The notes beneath the pieces were generated by a model that was given only the letters and a program-made list of their open reading frames with translations, was not told the origin of the DNA and did no database searches. Shown here piece after piece: positions 1-11,800 of a DNA stretch of 64,000 bases. Position numbers and translations under genes: made by a program. The stretch is taken from the NCBI RefSeq assembly GCF_041296385.1, contig NC_091019.1, positions 14,090,531 to 14,154,530 on the forward strand, in the 5' to 3' direction. Every line of letters starts with the position of its first letter. Within the stretch, counting starts at the first letter, position 1. Source of the DNA: Aphelocoma coerulescens (lineage: Eukaryota; Chordata; Aves; Passeriformes; Corvidae).

Positions 1-11
1 GCGTCTCTCAC

Positions 12-2387
12 CGGAGCACCCGCAGGGCACTGCCCCGGTGCCGCAGCGCCCGGCAGAGCAGGTGTATGGGGCAGGGCAGCTCCTCCCGCTGCCGCCGCAC
101 GGCGAGGACACCGGGATGTCCTCCGGCTCCCGAGACTCCCGAGCTGCAGGGGGAACAGAGCCGCGGGGCACGCACAGCCCTCAGCGGTGCCGGGAGCTCC
201 CGGCTCTGACACCGGCACACAACCGCTCCCAACCCGAGCAGAGCCTCCAGCGCAAGGGAGGGCTCCTCAGGAGGGACCTTTGTGGCTTTGGAGGTGTGAA
301 GGATCTTGAGCATTGCCGCTGGAGTCCCCCGGGGCGATGTAAGGTGAGCCACAGGGTGCAGTTAGCATTCCAGCACGGGGTATCTCCCTTTTCGAGGGAG
401 AAGAGGGATGAGAAGCCAGAGTGACACCTGGGCACAGGTGGGCCTGGCCAGGTCAAGCCAAGAAGCTCCATCACCATAAATCCCATAGTGGGCAATGGAT
501 GGAGGAGCCCATGTGTTCTTTATTCTCCCCAAAAATATTAAATCCTCTGCTGAGGAACTAAACACCTAGGGAAAGGCCAAGCTGGTATTCGGGAGGGAGG
601 AGCTGAAACAGCTTTAAAATCATCCTTTGGGGCAGAGAAGGAGAAATCTTTGCAGTTTTGGGTAATTAAAGAAAGGAGAGGCAGGACTTACCAAGGCACC
701 GATGCATCCAGCTCTGCCTCAGGATCCTGCCAGTGGAAGGAGCATCCCTGGAGGGTGACACAGCCCAGCCCATCCCAGTGCTGGATGCAGAAGGAAAGAG
801 CCATCTGGTCGTACAGGGTCAGCTTGGTGTCCTGCAAGTCCAGGTCAGTGAAATGACCCAAGGCACTTTGCACAAAACTCTTCTCGTTCATCTCGAACAA
901 GAAGTGGAAAGTGTCCATCTCTGAAACCTTCAGTGCTTGGCCAGGCTGGGAGAGGCCTCTGTGCCTCCCCTGAAGCCACTTTAGCAGCTCTTCCCTGGCT
1001 TGTGGTGAAATTCTGCACCCAATGGTTTTGTCCATGTACTCTACGGATTTTTGGCTGACCAGACCAAAGAGGAATCTCACTGTTACGTTCAAATCCTTCC
1101 TGGACTTGCTGTAGCTTTCTAACAATTTATTTACATCCTTCTCAAGCCTCCCCAAGCTGTTGACCATTTCCCCATTATCCTCCAGAACATAAAACATTGC
1201 TGCAAAAAACTCCTGGAGATGCAGGTGAGTGAAGGCATAGACACTCCCATGGTCTTCTCCTTCCTTTGGGATCCTTTCATTGAGGAAGAAGGGGAGAAGA
1301 CCTGGCTGGTCTAAGCCACAGTCCTTGATTTCCTTCTCCTCAAAGAGGACCTTGTGCTTCCATATGCCGTCAGCAGCCAAGGAGCAAAGCTGGCGTAAGA
1401 ACTGCTGGAGGACCTGTGGGTTGTCCCTGTCCCTGTGCTTCAGTAACTGGGAGAGGTAGAACATCATCATCCCTGTGGTGGCTTTGGAGCACTCAAGGAG
1501 GTTTTTTGTCCCACAAAGCTCTTGTTCAAGGATGGTGCAGACGGTCCAGCTCATAACAGGGATGACACACAAGCTGTAGAGGATCTGGTTGCCTCTGGCA
1601 AACCTGAACACCATGTCTCCTTTGTTGGGGTTCTCAAAATACCTGTGGAAATACTCCTCCCTCCTGGCTGCCGAAAATCCCAGTATCTCCATGTAATGCT
1701 CACCCTCCAAGCACTGCCCCAGGCTTCCAAGAGCAGTTGGCCTTGTGGTGATGAGCAAAGAGGCCTCGGGGAGCACAGTCTTCTTCAACAAGCTCAGCAG
1801 GGTGAGCTCCAGCGGCTTCACCTCCCTGGGGTCAGAGCTCAGCTCAGCTTCAGGCTGAACCAAGGAAAACCCCAGGGCCTCGAAGCCATCAAAAATGAAC
1901 AGGATCTTCTTCTGGTCATCCAGGATCTTCCCAGGCGGCACTCGCAGGCCAGGACAGCACTGTGAAACCAGGTCTGCCACGCTGGCTTCCATGGGAAGGG
2001 TGATGGCTTTGCAGTCAAAGCAGAAGACAAAGTCAAAATGCGTGTGGAGCGTCCCTTCTCCCCACTCCACCATCACCTTCCTGACCATTGTTGTCTTCCC
2101 CATCCCCGGGGCCCCCACCAGCACCACGACCTGCGGGGTTTGCCCATCTCCACTGGGTTCAAATAGCGTGGTGGTGACGGCTGTGGCTGCTCTGCTGCTG
2201 GCGTTGGCACATCCCTGGCTAGTTCCCACTGCTCCATCCTTGGCTCCATGCTTGCTCCGAGCTTCCCTGGTGATGGTCAAGGTGGTGAAGCGTCTGTGGA
2301 AGGACGGGCTCTCCCTGGGACGGGCGCCCAGCTCCCTGTCCTGGCGGGACTCCCAGACCATGTGCTCTCTGCTGTTCTGCCTGTGCT
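12..2387 (-). CDS. NLRP-type NACHT/LRR receptor, partial (two exons, continues beyond left edge)
   Basis: This is part of a cytosolic NOD-like receptor of the NLRP type, an ATP-driven innate immune sensor or scaffold. The large exon is 2387..692 (acceptor after a pyrimidine tract ending CGGCACAG, donor G|GTAAGT). It encodes a FISNA-like start (REHMVWES ... RRFTTLTI) and then NACHT: Walker A GAPGMGKTT (Lys codon 2095-2097), Walker B FIFDGFEAL (about 1885), sensor ITTRP, and the winged-helix motif FTHLHLQEFFAAMFYVLE (about 1200-1240) typical of NLRPs. The exon length, about 1.7 kb, is usual for NLRP NACHT exons. A second exon, 143..12 (acceptor CCCCCTGCAG, donor CCG|GTGAGA), keeps phase 2 and has the LRR pattern IHLLCRALRHRGSALRVLR. 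Further LRR exons should lie left of the window. No pyrin domain was found. The hydrophobic stretch preceding residue 22 of the open frame is intron read-through, not protein. NLRP6 or another NLRP is possible; I cannot assign the orthologue. Confidence 0.82.
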
Positions 2388-2525
2388 CTGTGCCGATGAG
2401 GAGCAGGGTCAGTCCAAAGCCCAGACAAATTCCCCACCAGCCCACCCACACTCCAACACATCAGCAGCCACTTATTCCAATTCTCAGGGCTTTCCTAAGT
2501 CTAGCTGGGGCAATAAGGACATAAC

Positions 2526-2617
2526 TTGTGAGGATTTGGGGACTCTGGATTGTTGGGGGTTCTTTTTCCAGGTTCTGATCCTGATCTATCAACTCTTGTT
2601 TTATCATCCTCATCCAC
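2526..2617 (-). CDS. Possible small linker exon of the NLRP-type gene
   Basis: Read on the minus strand, a 92-nt segment follows a plausible acceptor (TTTGCTCCCAG). It encodes an open, hydrophilic stretch including MIKQELIDQDQNLEKEPP and stops at a weak donor (CACAA|GTTATG). Entry phase 2 and exit phase 1 fit the phase-1 entry of the NACHT exon at 2387, so the two could be spliced in frame. NLRP proteins commonly carry such linker exons between the effector domain and FISNA. The weak donor and the lack of any recognised domain keep this tentative. Confidence 0.28.
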
Positions 2618-2794
2618 CTGGGAGCAAATGCAACTACCTGAGGCTGCCCACAGCCTCTGACTCATGCTCCAGGAGACAAAGGCACTGGGCTCCACAGCAC
2701 AGATCTCCAGAGAGATATCCTTAATCCCATCCCAAGAGGAAAAGATCTGCTCAGCTGGCTGCCAGAAAATGCTGAGAGCACTTCGTGCTCTGTG

Positions 2795-2842
2795 CTTTAA
2801 AGTCACTTCCAACCCAAACCATTCTGTGACTGCATGATTTTA
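2795..2842 (+). repeat. CR1 LINE 3' tail fragment
   Basis: The sequence TTTAAAGTCACTTCCAACCC followed by AAACCATTCTGTGA matches the terminal part of avian CR1 3' UTRs. Only the tail is present. Confidence 0.7.
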
Positions 2843-3635
2843 AACAACACATTAATTGAGGAATTACAAGCCCATGTAATTCACTTCAGGGATGAGATGC
2901 CTGGACAGAGCTGGTGACCCTGTCCCCCTGCACTGCTTCAATTAGGAGTGCCCAGGACTGAACTCAGAGCCCAGGCCCATGCAAGCTGGTGGGGAGGCTC
3001 CAGGTGAGGCTGCTCAGCATTCCAGGCTATTAATAGTCCCCCAGGGGAAGCAGGGCTGGGATTTTCACTGCAAGGACTTCCTGCTGCCAGGCAAACCCAC
3101 CTTGACTGCTGCAGCAAGTCATTCCACTGTGAGAAACGTCCTTCATCCTGCTTTCCCGGGAGTTCGAGGTGAGGCCACACGGTGCTGCCTGAACAGCCAC
3201 AGGGTTTTGCGCTGTGTGGCTTTTTCCCCCCTCTCCAGCTGTGGGTGGGTCGTAACTGGGGCTCTAGGAAAGGAGAGAGGCTCCTTTAGGAGCTTTGGAT
3301 GCTCAGGGATGAAATGGGTGTGAGCCTGTGCTGTGACCTGCTCTCCTGGTTTGCCTGCTCCAGTTTATGAACAGTGCACCTGCGTCTGGATTAGGTGGGG
3401 TAACCCTCTTGATGTTTTTATTGTCTGTGAGTGATGATTTTCTTTCAATGATGGAAAAAAAAAAGCTTCAGGATGATGTGTTTAGCAAAGCTGCCTGAGA
3501 GGGATACTGAGAAAGGGGGAAAGGATGTTTTAAGGCACATTGGGAGTTTAAGGACTCCTTATGGATTCCTTATTTCCCTGCTCAGAGCCAGACATCACCC
3601 TGTCCCTCCTGCTTGCAGGATGTAAAAAATTCTGG

Positions 3636-3912
3636 GGATAACTGTTTCTCTCTAAAGGAAATGGTCTCAAGTTGTGCTGGGGGAGATTTAGACTGAATAT
3701 TGGGGAAAATTCCTTCACTGAAAGGGTTGTCCACCCCTGGCACAGCTGCCCAGGGCAGTGGTGGAGTCCCCATTCCTAGAGGGATTTAAAAGCTGTGTGG
3801 ATGTGGCACCTGGGGAGATGGGTTAGTGATGGCCTTGGGCAGTGCTGGGGAATGTTTAGTCTTGATGATCTCAGAGGGCTTTTCCAACCTGAATAAATCC
3901 ATGATTCTATGT
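3636..3912 (+). repeat. CR1 LINE 3' fragment
   Basis: The fragment has the diagnostic CR1 order: a GATTTAGACTGAATATTGGG block, the cacagctgcccagggcagtgg block, a cttgatgatctcagagggc block, and a terminal CCATGATTCTATG. It is a 5'-truncated, diverged copy. Confidence 0.85.
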
Positions 3913-5984
3913 TCCCTCCCAAGGATGCTGCTGCCACCAACATTCCCGTGTGGGTTTTGCAGGAGGGAGCTCCCCAGGAGTCAGGGCTGTCTTTATCCCT
4001 GCTAACTCCTCCTGGGAGGTGCTGTGAGCTGAGAGGGAGGGGGAAAATCCAGCAGCACTGTTTCTAAATGTTTCCCACTCCCTCTGACCTTGAAAAAGCC
4101 ATTTTCACCTTGCTGTGTCTCAGCCAGGGCTGCTGCTCGCTGTGCCTGCGCTGCGTTAGGGGGGATGTGACCCTGCCATGGGGAGACGGGGGAAGTTTAT
4201 TGTTTCTACAGCTTTTCCTTTGCTTCCGTTTTTCCTACCTCAGTTAAAAAAAAGTTTAAATTCAGAATTTAAATATAATGTGAATTCCGGTCCAAGGCGT
4301 GTGAGAGCATCACGTGGGGCTGTTTATCTCCAAAGGCAGAGGCAGAGTGTGTGAATGTAAGGAAACCACCACCGCAACCCCCAGCCTCGGCTCATCCAGG
4401 CTCTAGGGACCAGACCTGGCGATTCCCACTTGCAGGAGGTTCCCTCCCTCCTTCTGCCACCCTGAGGATATTCCTGCCTGATACAGAAGTAGCAAAGAGA
4501 TTTTGCTAGTCTGGGAAGGGGTGGTTTGGGGGTGTCTCCTGCATTAAACCGTGGGTTTTCACCAGCTTTGCAGGAATTCAGCCCCTCTGCTGCTGTCAGT
4601 AGATCAGCAGATTTGGGAGGCATTAGGAAGGGGAAGCAGCTGTTTGGAGCCATGGAAAGGTCCTGGCTGTGCCTGGCACGAGTCTCTGAAAGAGCAGGGA
4701 GCGCTGGCACTGCTGGGTGCGGGACCAGACAGGGAACAGAGGGAACATCAGCATCAGCCACAGCTAATCCTGTCTGTGCCAGCCTGTCTGAGCTGAGCCA
4801 GCTCCTGGAGCCAAGGACTAGAGCAGAATAACCTTGCTCATCCCTGCCCTAAGGGCGTGTGGGTACCTGCATCCCAAAGCAGCCCCTGGAAGCACAGCCT
4901 GTCCTGGGAGATTTGGGTTCCCTCATCCAGCCCCTCATTCTGCAGCTCTCTTCAAACATGGGCGGATTTTCCTTTGCACTGGGATTTAAGCAGCCTGAGT
5001 ATTTCTTAGGCATGACATGCACCTGGCTGGGCACTGGTGGGTGGTTTGGTGGGTCTGATGGAGGCAGATGGGCAAGCAGCACACAGCCTGATTTGCTCTG
5101 AAATAAGGGCTAAAAGAACCTGCTGAGGTTTGGGATACAAGCAGGAAGTGACCCAGGGATGGGAATTTGAGCCCTGTACCTGGCTGGAGGGGTGAGGCTG
5201 TGACAGGGAGGGCTCTTTGCTTTTAGCCGGTGAAGAGGAGGAGGAGAAAGAGGATGAGGAGGAAGCGTCTGTGTCTGGAAGTGCCTGGCTGTCTGACAGT
5301 GCTCCGGCTCTGGTCTGGAAAGGGGTGTCAAACCCCAGCCTCCTGGGACAAGGAGTGGTCTGGGGAGAAGGGAAGCAGAGCTGGTACAAAACTACCCCAA
5401 GGTGCAGCATCTCAGTGTCCTCCTTGCACTGTGCAGAGCTTCTCCTTGGCAAGTCAGTTTGCCCTTCCTTAACTCACTGCCAGGGATCATCTCAGTTGGA
5501 AATGCCTTATCCTGGTGGGGGGAGGCTCATACTCCTTTTGCCTGTGGTCTACACACAGGCATCCCAATTCATCAGGCTGGCCTCCTCCCAGGTATTCTTC
5601 CCAGTGTGTCCACCCCACTTTGTTGCTGTGTTTCCTGTAATTGCTGCAAATCCAGGCAGGATTTGAAGGAGAAACAAATGGAGCAGCAGAGGGGTCAGTG
5701 CCGCAGGGACAGCCCTGAACTGCTGAGCCAGCTCAGCCCCAAATGATGGGAGATGTGGAGATGCAGCTGGGCTACCTTTACCACCCTCCAGCCCCCCCTT
5801 GGCACCCTGCCTCTCCAGATCCCAGCCCTTCCCTCTGGATTGGAGCGCCCTCCCCCCACCCCCCCCAATCTTCATGCAGTCTGCAGAGGTGCATTGTGGG
5901 AAACTCCCAAGTTTCCCCCCCTCCTCTGCCTGCCTCCCTCCCTCCTCTCTGCGCAAGAGCCAGCTCCCAAGGTGTGACTCGTCC

Positions 5985-6560
5985 GGCCGGAGGACAGAGG
6001 TAAGGGATGCTGCTGGGATGGGGGGCGCAGGGCGGAGGGGCCGGGGCTCCCGGCTCCCGGACGTGTAGATGTCCTGCGCAGGGTGACAAAGCGAAATGGA
6101 GACATGAAGCTACCTACTCAAGGTGAGTGTCCACCTCCTCGCAGCCGCCTGGGATGGAGGCCGGGAGCTGCCATGCCGGCTGCCTCTGGAGCCGGCCCCC
6201 CACAGCTTTCCCTTAAGAGGCAAAAAGTGCTTTTTTGACCCCGAACAAGGAGCACGGTGAGGATGGCCGGCCCCAAGTGGCTCTCTTCCCGTCCCAGCTC
6301 CCACGTTTTGCTCCCTGAAGGTCACGCAGCCACAGAAGGTGTTTGTGCAAATGCACGGGTGCCTCCTGCCCGCTTCCTGCCCGCTGCTTCCTGCTGCCTC
6401 CACGTACCTGCAGCCTCCGCCGCCGCCTTTGCGGGCTGTGCCGTCCAGCCCGAGCGGAGCCCTTCCGCCCGATCCGAGCTGGGCCGGCGGGAAGGAGAGG
6501 CCCTGGGTGCCGCAGCAGCGCTCCGGAGGCAGGAGGGCGCGGGGCACAGGGAAGCGGAGC
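5985..6560 (+). promoter_or_regulatory. CEND1: CpG island, candidate promoter and 5' non-coding exon region of CEND1
   Basis: CpG density rises sharply here. Two strong splice donors on the plus strand, GGACAGAG|GTAAGG (exon end about 5999) and CTACTCAAG|GTGAGT (exon end about 6121), could close 5' non-coding exons. The next recognisable plus-strand exon downstream is the single coding exon of CEND1, whose acceptor is at 15550 or 15493. Human CEND1 also has a non-coding first exon. The link is inference from position, strand and splice sites; a different or non-coding gene could start here. Confidence 0.42.
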
Positions 6561-8870
6561 CGGCCATGTGCCGGAAACAGGGCTGCTGGGAGGGAGGAGG
6601 GGAAGCAGCATCCCTAGCTAAGCCCCTCCAGCCTTGGCAGGAGAGCTGGTGCACCTCCCTGAAAGGTTTTGAGCAGTTTTCCAGCTGTTTTCCCCCTCCC
6701 ATCTGCATGGGCAGTGGGATTTGTTTGCCTTTTGCTCTGCCTGGATGGATTTAATGACTCTGTTTAATTCTGTCAGTCCTGAGGCAGGAGGGAAGCAGGA
6801 ACAGCCAGCGGCGTGGTTTCAGCCTTCACCTTCTCCGAGGAAAGGAGATTGTTTTGTTAGGCAGGGGGAATGTGATATCAATTAGGGGGTGTATCCTTTG
6901 ATTTAGCCCTGGGATTGTGCTGGAAAGGAGCTCCCAAAGGGAAATCTGCCCCAAAACACCCAAAAGGGAGAAAGATGTCAGAGGCAATAGTGCCTGTTTG
7001 AAGGGAGAGTATTGCACCGATGGAGTGGGAGAGGGGTGGGTAGCAGACTAGGCTTCCTGAGTCATGGTGTGTGCTTCCAGGGAGGGAATGCTTTGGGAAT
7101 GTCTCAGGCCCTTCAGTCTGATGTCCCTGCTCTCTGCGCATCCATGTGCATCCCTGTGATGTGTGCTCGCAGGGACCTGTTGAATTGCTCCTGTTTACTT
7201 CTCTGTCTCTCTGGTGGCTTCTGGGGAGGGGCAAAGGGGGAAAGAAGAGGATTTTAAAATTGAATCGAGGTCAGGCTGGCAGAACTTGGGTATTGGGACA
7301 AGAGGGGGAAACCTCCCTGCTGCAGCCCCGTTTTCCTGGGTGGGGCTTGTGCAGGATGCTGTCAGGAGAGGGAGGATGGACTATGCTGGATTAAGCTCCC
7401 TGCTCCATCTCAGGACTGACCTCCAAAAGTCTAACCTTCACAGGTTTGACCTTCAGCATTTTCCATCTGTCCTTTTTCAGCCATAGTGCCCAACACCAAC
7501 ATCTAACCCTGTGATATTGTGGTAGGGTGGGGGAAGAAATCCCTCATCTCCCCTAAATGTGGATTTTCATCCCTCTGCATCCATCCCCTCCCCTGGCAGG
7601 CTGCTGGGATGGGGGGCTGGAGAACACCCTGGCACAGTGTCCCCATCCTGGATCAGGTGTCAGAGCTGGCAGATGAGGCAGAGGGAGGGATTTCTGTGCT
7701 GGAGGAGCTTTGGCCATCCTTCCCCAGATGCTTCTCAGCTTTCTGCCAGGAAGGAGAGTCCCCTGGTGTTGCTGCACAAGGTAAGGGATGGGTTTTACCC
7801 CAGAGAGTGTGGGGAGCCTCCCTGGAAGGTCACTGCCTCGTGCAGAATTGGCCCCTCATCCGCCTGCAGTGGCTTCTTAGATTTCAGCTGCAGAGCAACA
7901 GTTTTCAGGCTGACGCTTGCAGATTCAGGGGCTGCCAGATTCCAGACGCAATTCTGCATGTGAGGAATTGCTTCCAGAATCTTTTTGCTGGCCCTAGCTG
8001 AGCCACAAAGGGGGTGATGCTGCATCAGGCAGAAGGGATGGATTTAGGATGCCCGTAAACTGGGGAGGGATGTTGAATTTGCTGCTGCTTCCTGCAGTGG
8101 TTGGGGCTATTTCACTGTGTCACATACACCCCTCATCCTTTTTTGCTCATGGATATTGAATTTGGGATACAAGCCTGGGAGGAAGAAGCCTTAAAAGCAA
8201 GATCTGTCAGAAAGGGAATTGGCCTCCTGAAGCTGGGGAATGGCTCGTGGTTGCTTTGGGAGCAGCATCCCAATTTGGAAGCATCTGCCCTCTTCCCAAA
8301 GGCTTTTCCCAAGAGCTGGCACCAGGGTAAGGAGCAAGGCTTTGTGGTTGGAAGGAATGAGTGTTCACCCTTTTCCAAGAGGCAGGGAATGTTCGCTGAC
8401 CCTGTAACATTATCCCTGAGCTGGCACCACAGACCCAGAGCTGAGCAGGGAACCAAGACAAGCCCCATGGCCCCAGCCAGGGTGTTGCTGGCACTGAATT
8501 TTTGGCTCTGGGAGGGCTGGAAAAACATTATAAAGGAATGAACTGAGTGTGTTTGCAAAAGTAAAGACATGAGGAGTTGCCCAGGGTAGGGTGCATGATG
8601 CACCCAGATCCCTGTGAGGTGTCACACTCATGGGTTAAGGCTCCAGGATTCCTGTTCCAAAGTGTTCCCCATTATTGCTCCAGTGCTTTGATCCAGTGTC
8701 CTGACAAATAGCTGCCATGGAACCAGAAAGTCATCCTGGCTGAGAAGCCTTTCCTTTATTCCCTGAATTTCTGTCTTGGGGTGAGGGATGCTCAGCCCTG
8801 CCAGGGAGAGGCTCAAGATCTAACACTTCATGATTTTTGAAGGGTAAAAGCTACAATTTTGTTCTGCTAC

Positions 8871-8896
8871 AAAAAAAAAAAAAAAAAAAAAAAAAA
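8871..8896 (+). repeat. Poly-A run (A)26
   Basis: An uninterrupted run of 26 adenines. It may be the decayed tail of a retroposed sequence, but no source element is recognisable upstream. Confidence 0.9.
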
Positions 8897-11800
8897 GGAA
8901 CTATACCAGGGAAAAGCGAATTTGATTTTGTGTCTGAGAGGGGTTCAACCCCAAGATTAAAGCGGGGTTAGCACAGCAAATTGAGGTGCTCTGAACCCTG
9001 GTTTGGAAGCTTGGGGACTGTGTTAGGACCCTGAGGAGCCAGACTTTGCAGCGGGGTATTTTCAACCCAACCTTAGCAAAGTATTTCCGGATTTTGTCAA
9101 ATTCTAGAAATTATTTTTCCCTTAGATGTGTCTGAGGGTGCAGCTGTAAGGGGGGGCTGGTGGCACTTGAGGGGCCTTGCTAGGTGTGACTTCTCCTGCC
9201 GACCGCAGGCCAGCGCTGTGCCGGATGTGACTCAGTGCCCACCCCTACGGAGTCAGTTGGAGCACGTGGCTGGAGACAAAATCTTCTCTCTCCCACGGCG
9301 GTTTGGTAGCGCCTGTTCTTTGCTGTGCACATGGCTGTGTACAAGCAGGGTGTCTTACCAGGGTGGGTTGGAACTGTGTTTGGGGTTAAAAGCCCCCAAA
9401 GGAACACAGGTTGAGCCCCTGGCAGGAGTGTGGTGTGTCTGCGATGCCGCCTCCATCTCTCTGAGAATAAAATGTCTGCCACATCCATCCCAGCAGCTCT
9501 TTGGGGACAGGATGTGTGTGGTTTGCAGAGGTGACGCTTAGCTCAGAGCTTGTCATCTGCAGAGGTTGTGGTGCAGAAAAAGACCATAAATGTCCTGTTC
9601 CTGGGCTCTTGCTGGGGTGGGGGGGGAGAGTCTGAAGTGCTGTGTCACCTGTGTGGGCAGCATGGCTGGGCAGCCTCAAGAGAGGACTCTGGCACCAGTG
9701 TCACACCTCTGTGCAGCTGGTGGCCCAGGGTCTGCATCCCAGAACCCTTCCCTTTGCAGATGGAGGGCAGAACCACTTTTGCTGGGCTACAGGAACCCAT
9801 CCTTTTCCCACACTTCACCTTAATGCCAGGTACAACCCAATCTCTGAGTGTGGATGCATTGCCCAGCCTGGGAGAGAGGGGATGTGGCTCAGTGACACTG
9901 GGAGTGAGGAGGGGCTCCTGGCCATTCTCTGGGGGCTCTGGAGGTGGTGGGTGCAGGTTTTTGGTCACTGCCAGCCCCAGCTGGACCAGTGTGTGCTGTG
10001 GCTTGGAGCAGCCGCAGGAATTGCCGCAGCCATGGAGCAGAGGCTTGGCTGGCAGATCTCCCCCCGTGGCAGTGATTTGAGGCTGCTGCCACTGCTAAAA
10101 TACTTCCAGCATGTGACACTCTCCACAACAAGATTCAAAGGGCTTGTTTGAGAGGGAAACGTTTAATCCAGGGAGGGGGGGAGGGATATGGGGAGTTACA
10201 AACAACAGATTGGGAAAAGGATTCATAAATATCTCATCAGAGTGAACTGGGTCACCGGTGTTTGCTGCGACTTGGTGCTGCTGTCTCTGAGGGTTGGATT
10301 TGGGAGGGCTGGGAAGCACAGCAGGTTCCTGCACAGCCTGTCCCTTGCTGTGCAGCACTGAGGCTGTTTGAAAGCATCTGTGACAAGTGACTCTGCTGGC
10401 GTGGGGCTTGCGTTGCATTTTATCACGTTTGCCGTGCGTTGCGTCAGGAGCCAGGGGCCAAAATAGCCTGGAAGGGAGCTAAAATCTTCCTTGGGGAGCT
10501 GCTCATGGCAGCTGAGGGAACACAAGCTCCTTATGTAAAGCTGCTTTAATATTTATGGTAATATCAGAGGCGGTGCATTACCTCATCATCTTCTCTGCAC
10601 TTCTTGGGCATGGGGAAAGGCTTAGTCACTACTCTGCCGTCCTTCTCCTGGGTGCTTGCCTGGCATCTCCCCACCTTTAACACGGTTGTTCCCTCAGCAG
10701 CTCAGAAAAAGGGAGAATTGCTGGTTTTCCTGATTGGAAATGGGGAGTTGAAGCACCAGGAAACAGGATGTGCTGCTCAGTTGCAGGAGAGGACTGGACA
10801 CAAATCCTTCCGGCCCTGACAGATCACTCCACAGGTGGCAGAGGGGACAGACACAGACCCCTGAGGACACTTCCCAAAGGACAGGGTGGTCCAAGCTGCA
10901 TTCCTTAGGGGTTAGACAAGAAGGTGGAGGAGAGTGGGATGGTGAGAGTGCTGGAAAAGGAGCTCCCTCTGCTGTGCCAGAGCCACCTTTGGTGCCAGCT
11001 GCTGTTTCCTTAGGGAGAGCAGGTGTCTGTCTGTCCTGTGCACAAGGGAATGAGTGCCTTCCTTCCAGACAGGCAGGAGTGACAAAGAAAGGAAGAGGAG
11101 ATTAGGGAATAAGGGGGAAGATTTGAAGATAAGGTGTTTCCTGCCATCTCTGGCTCTTTCTGCACAGGACTGCTCCAGGTCAGACAATGTCAGTAGCTAT
11201 TTCCAAGATGGATGTTTCCAACTGGAGGACACCTGGAGTGTAGGGATGAACCTTTGTTGCAGAATAAATCCTGATGCATAACCCCACTGTGTTGTTAAAT
11301 CCTTCCTTGCTGCAAGTGTCAGTGTAGCAGTTGAGGACCTGATGGAAACGCGCTGCTTTTCATAACAGAGGGAAAAACCCTATGGATGAGCTTCCCACTG
11401 CACCGCAGACCCACACCCTGGAGCAGCTCCTTGGTCTTGCAGTGTGACTGACTTTCCCTTCCAAATGGAAGCAGTAGGAGAGGATGAGACGATTTGGGGA
11501 TGGGATGGGGCTGTCCCTGCAGAGGGAAGGGGCCGTCCTGATGGAGCTGTGCTGTGGCACAGCTTAGCAATGACTCATCTGCTCCATTCGGTGCAGGATT
11601 GATGCAGCTTTCATCTGTGCACACAGGAGACAGATGAATAGATGTGTTTGGTGATTTGCTGGGATTTGAGGCAGGAAAGGTGCCCTTCAGGGAGCCAAAG
11701 GAAGCTGTTCCTCTGCTGGTCTGTTGCTCCGGCGGAGGGCAGCTTGTTGCGCTGGGTGAGTCCGACTGCACTGACCTTGAGAGCATCCCAGGGGAGCTGT

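Larger units (their letters stand above)
2638..5850. other. Stretch with no recognised gene, upstream of the NLRP-type gene
   Basis: I see no conserved coding exon on either strand. A pyrin-type exon for the NLRP gene was looked for on the minus strand and not seen. The stretch contains two CR1 fragments, a GAG/GAR-rich purine run near 5230-5270, and pyrimidine-rich sequence near 5780-5950. Confidence 0.5.

Noticed and set aside
2389..2451. Hydrophobic segment (CLGFGLTLLLIG) in front of the NACHT exon, looking like a membrane helix
   Set aside because: It is translation of the intron's polypyrimidine region, begins from a non-ATG codon directly after a stop, and lies upstream of a good splice acceptor.
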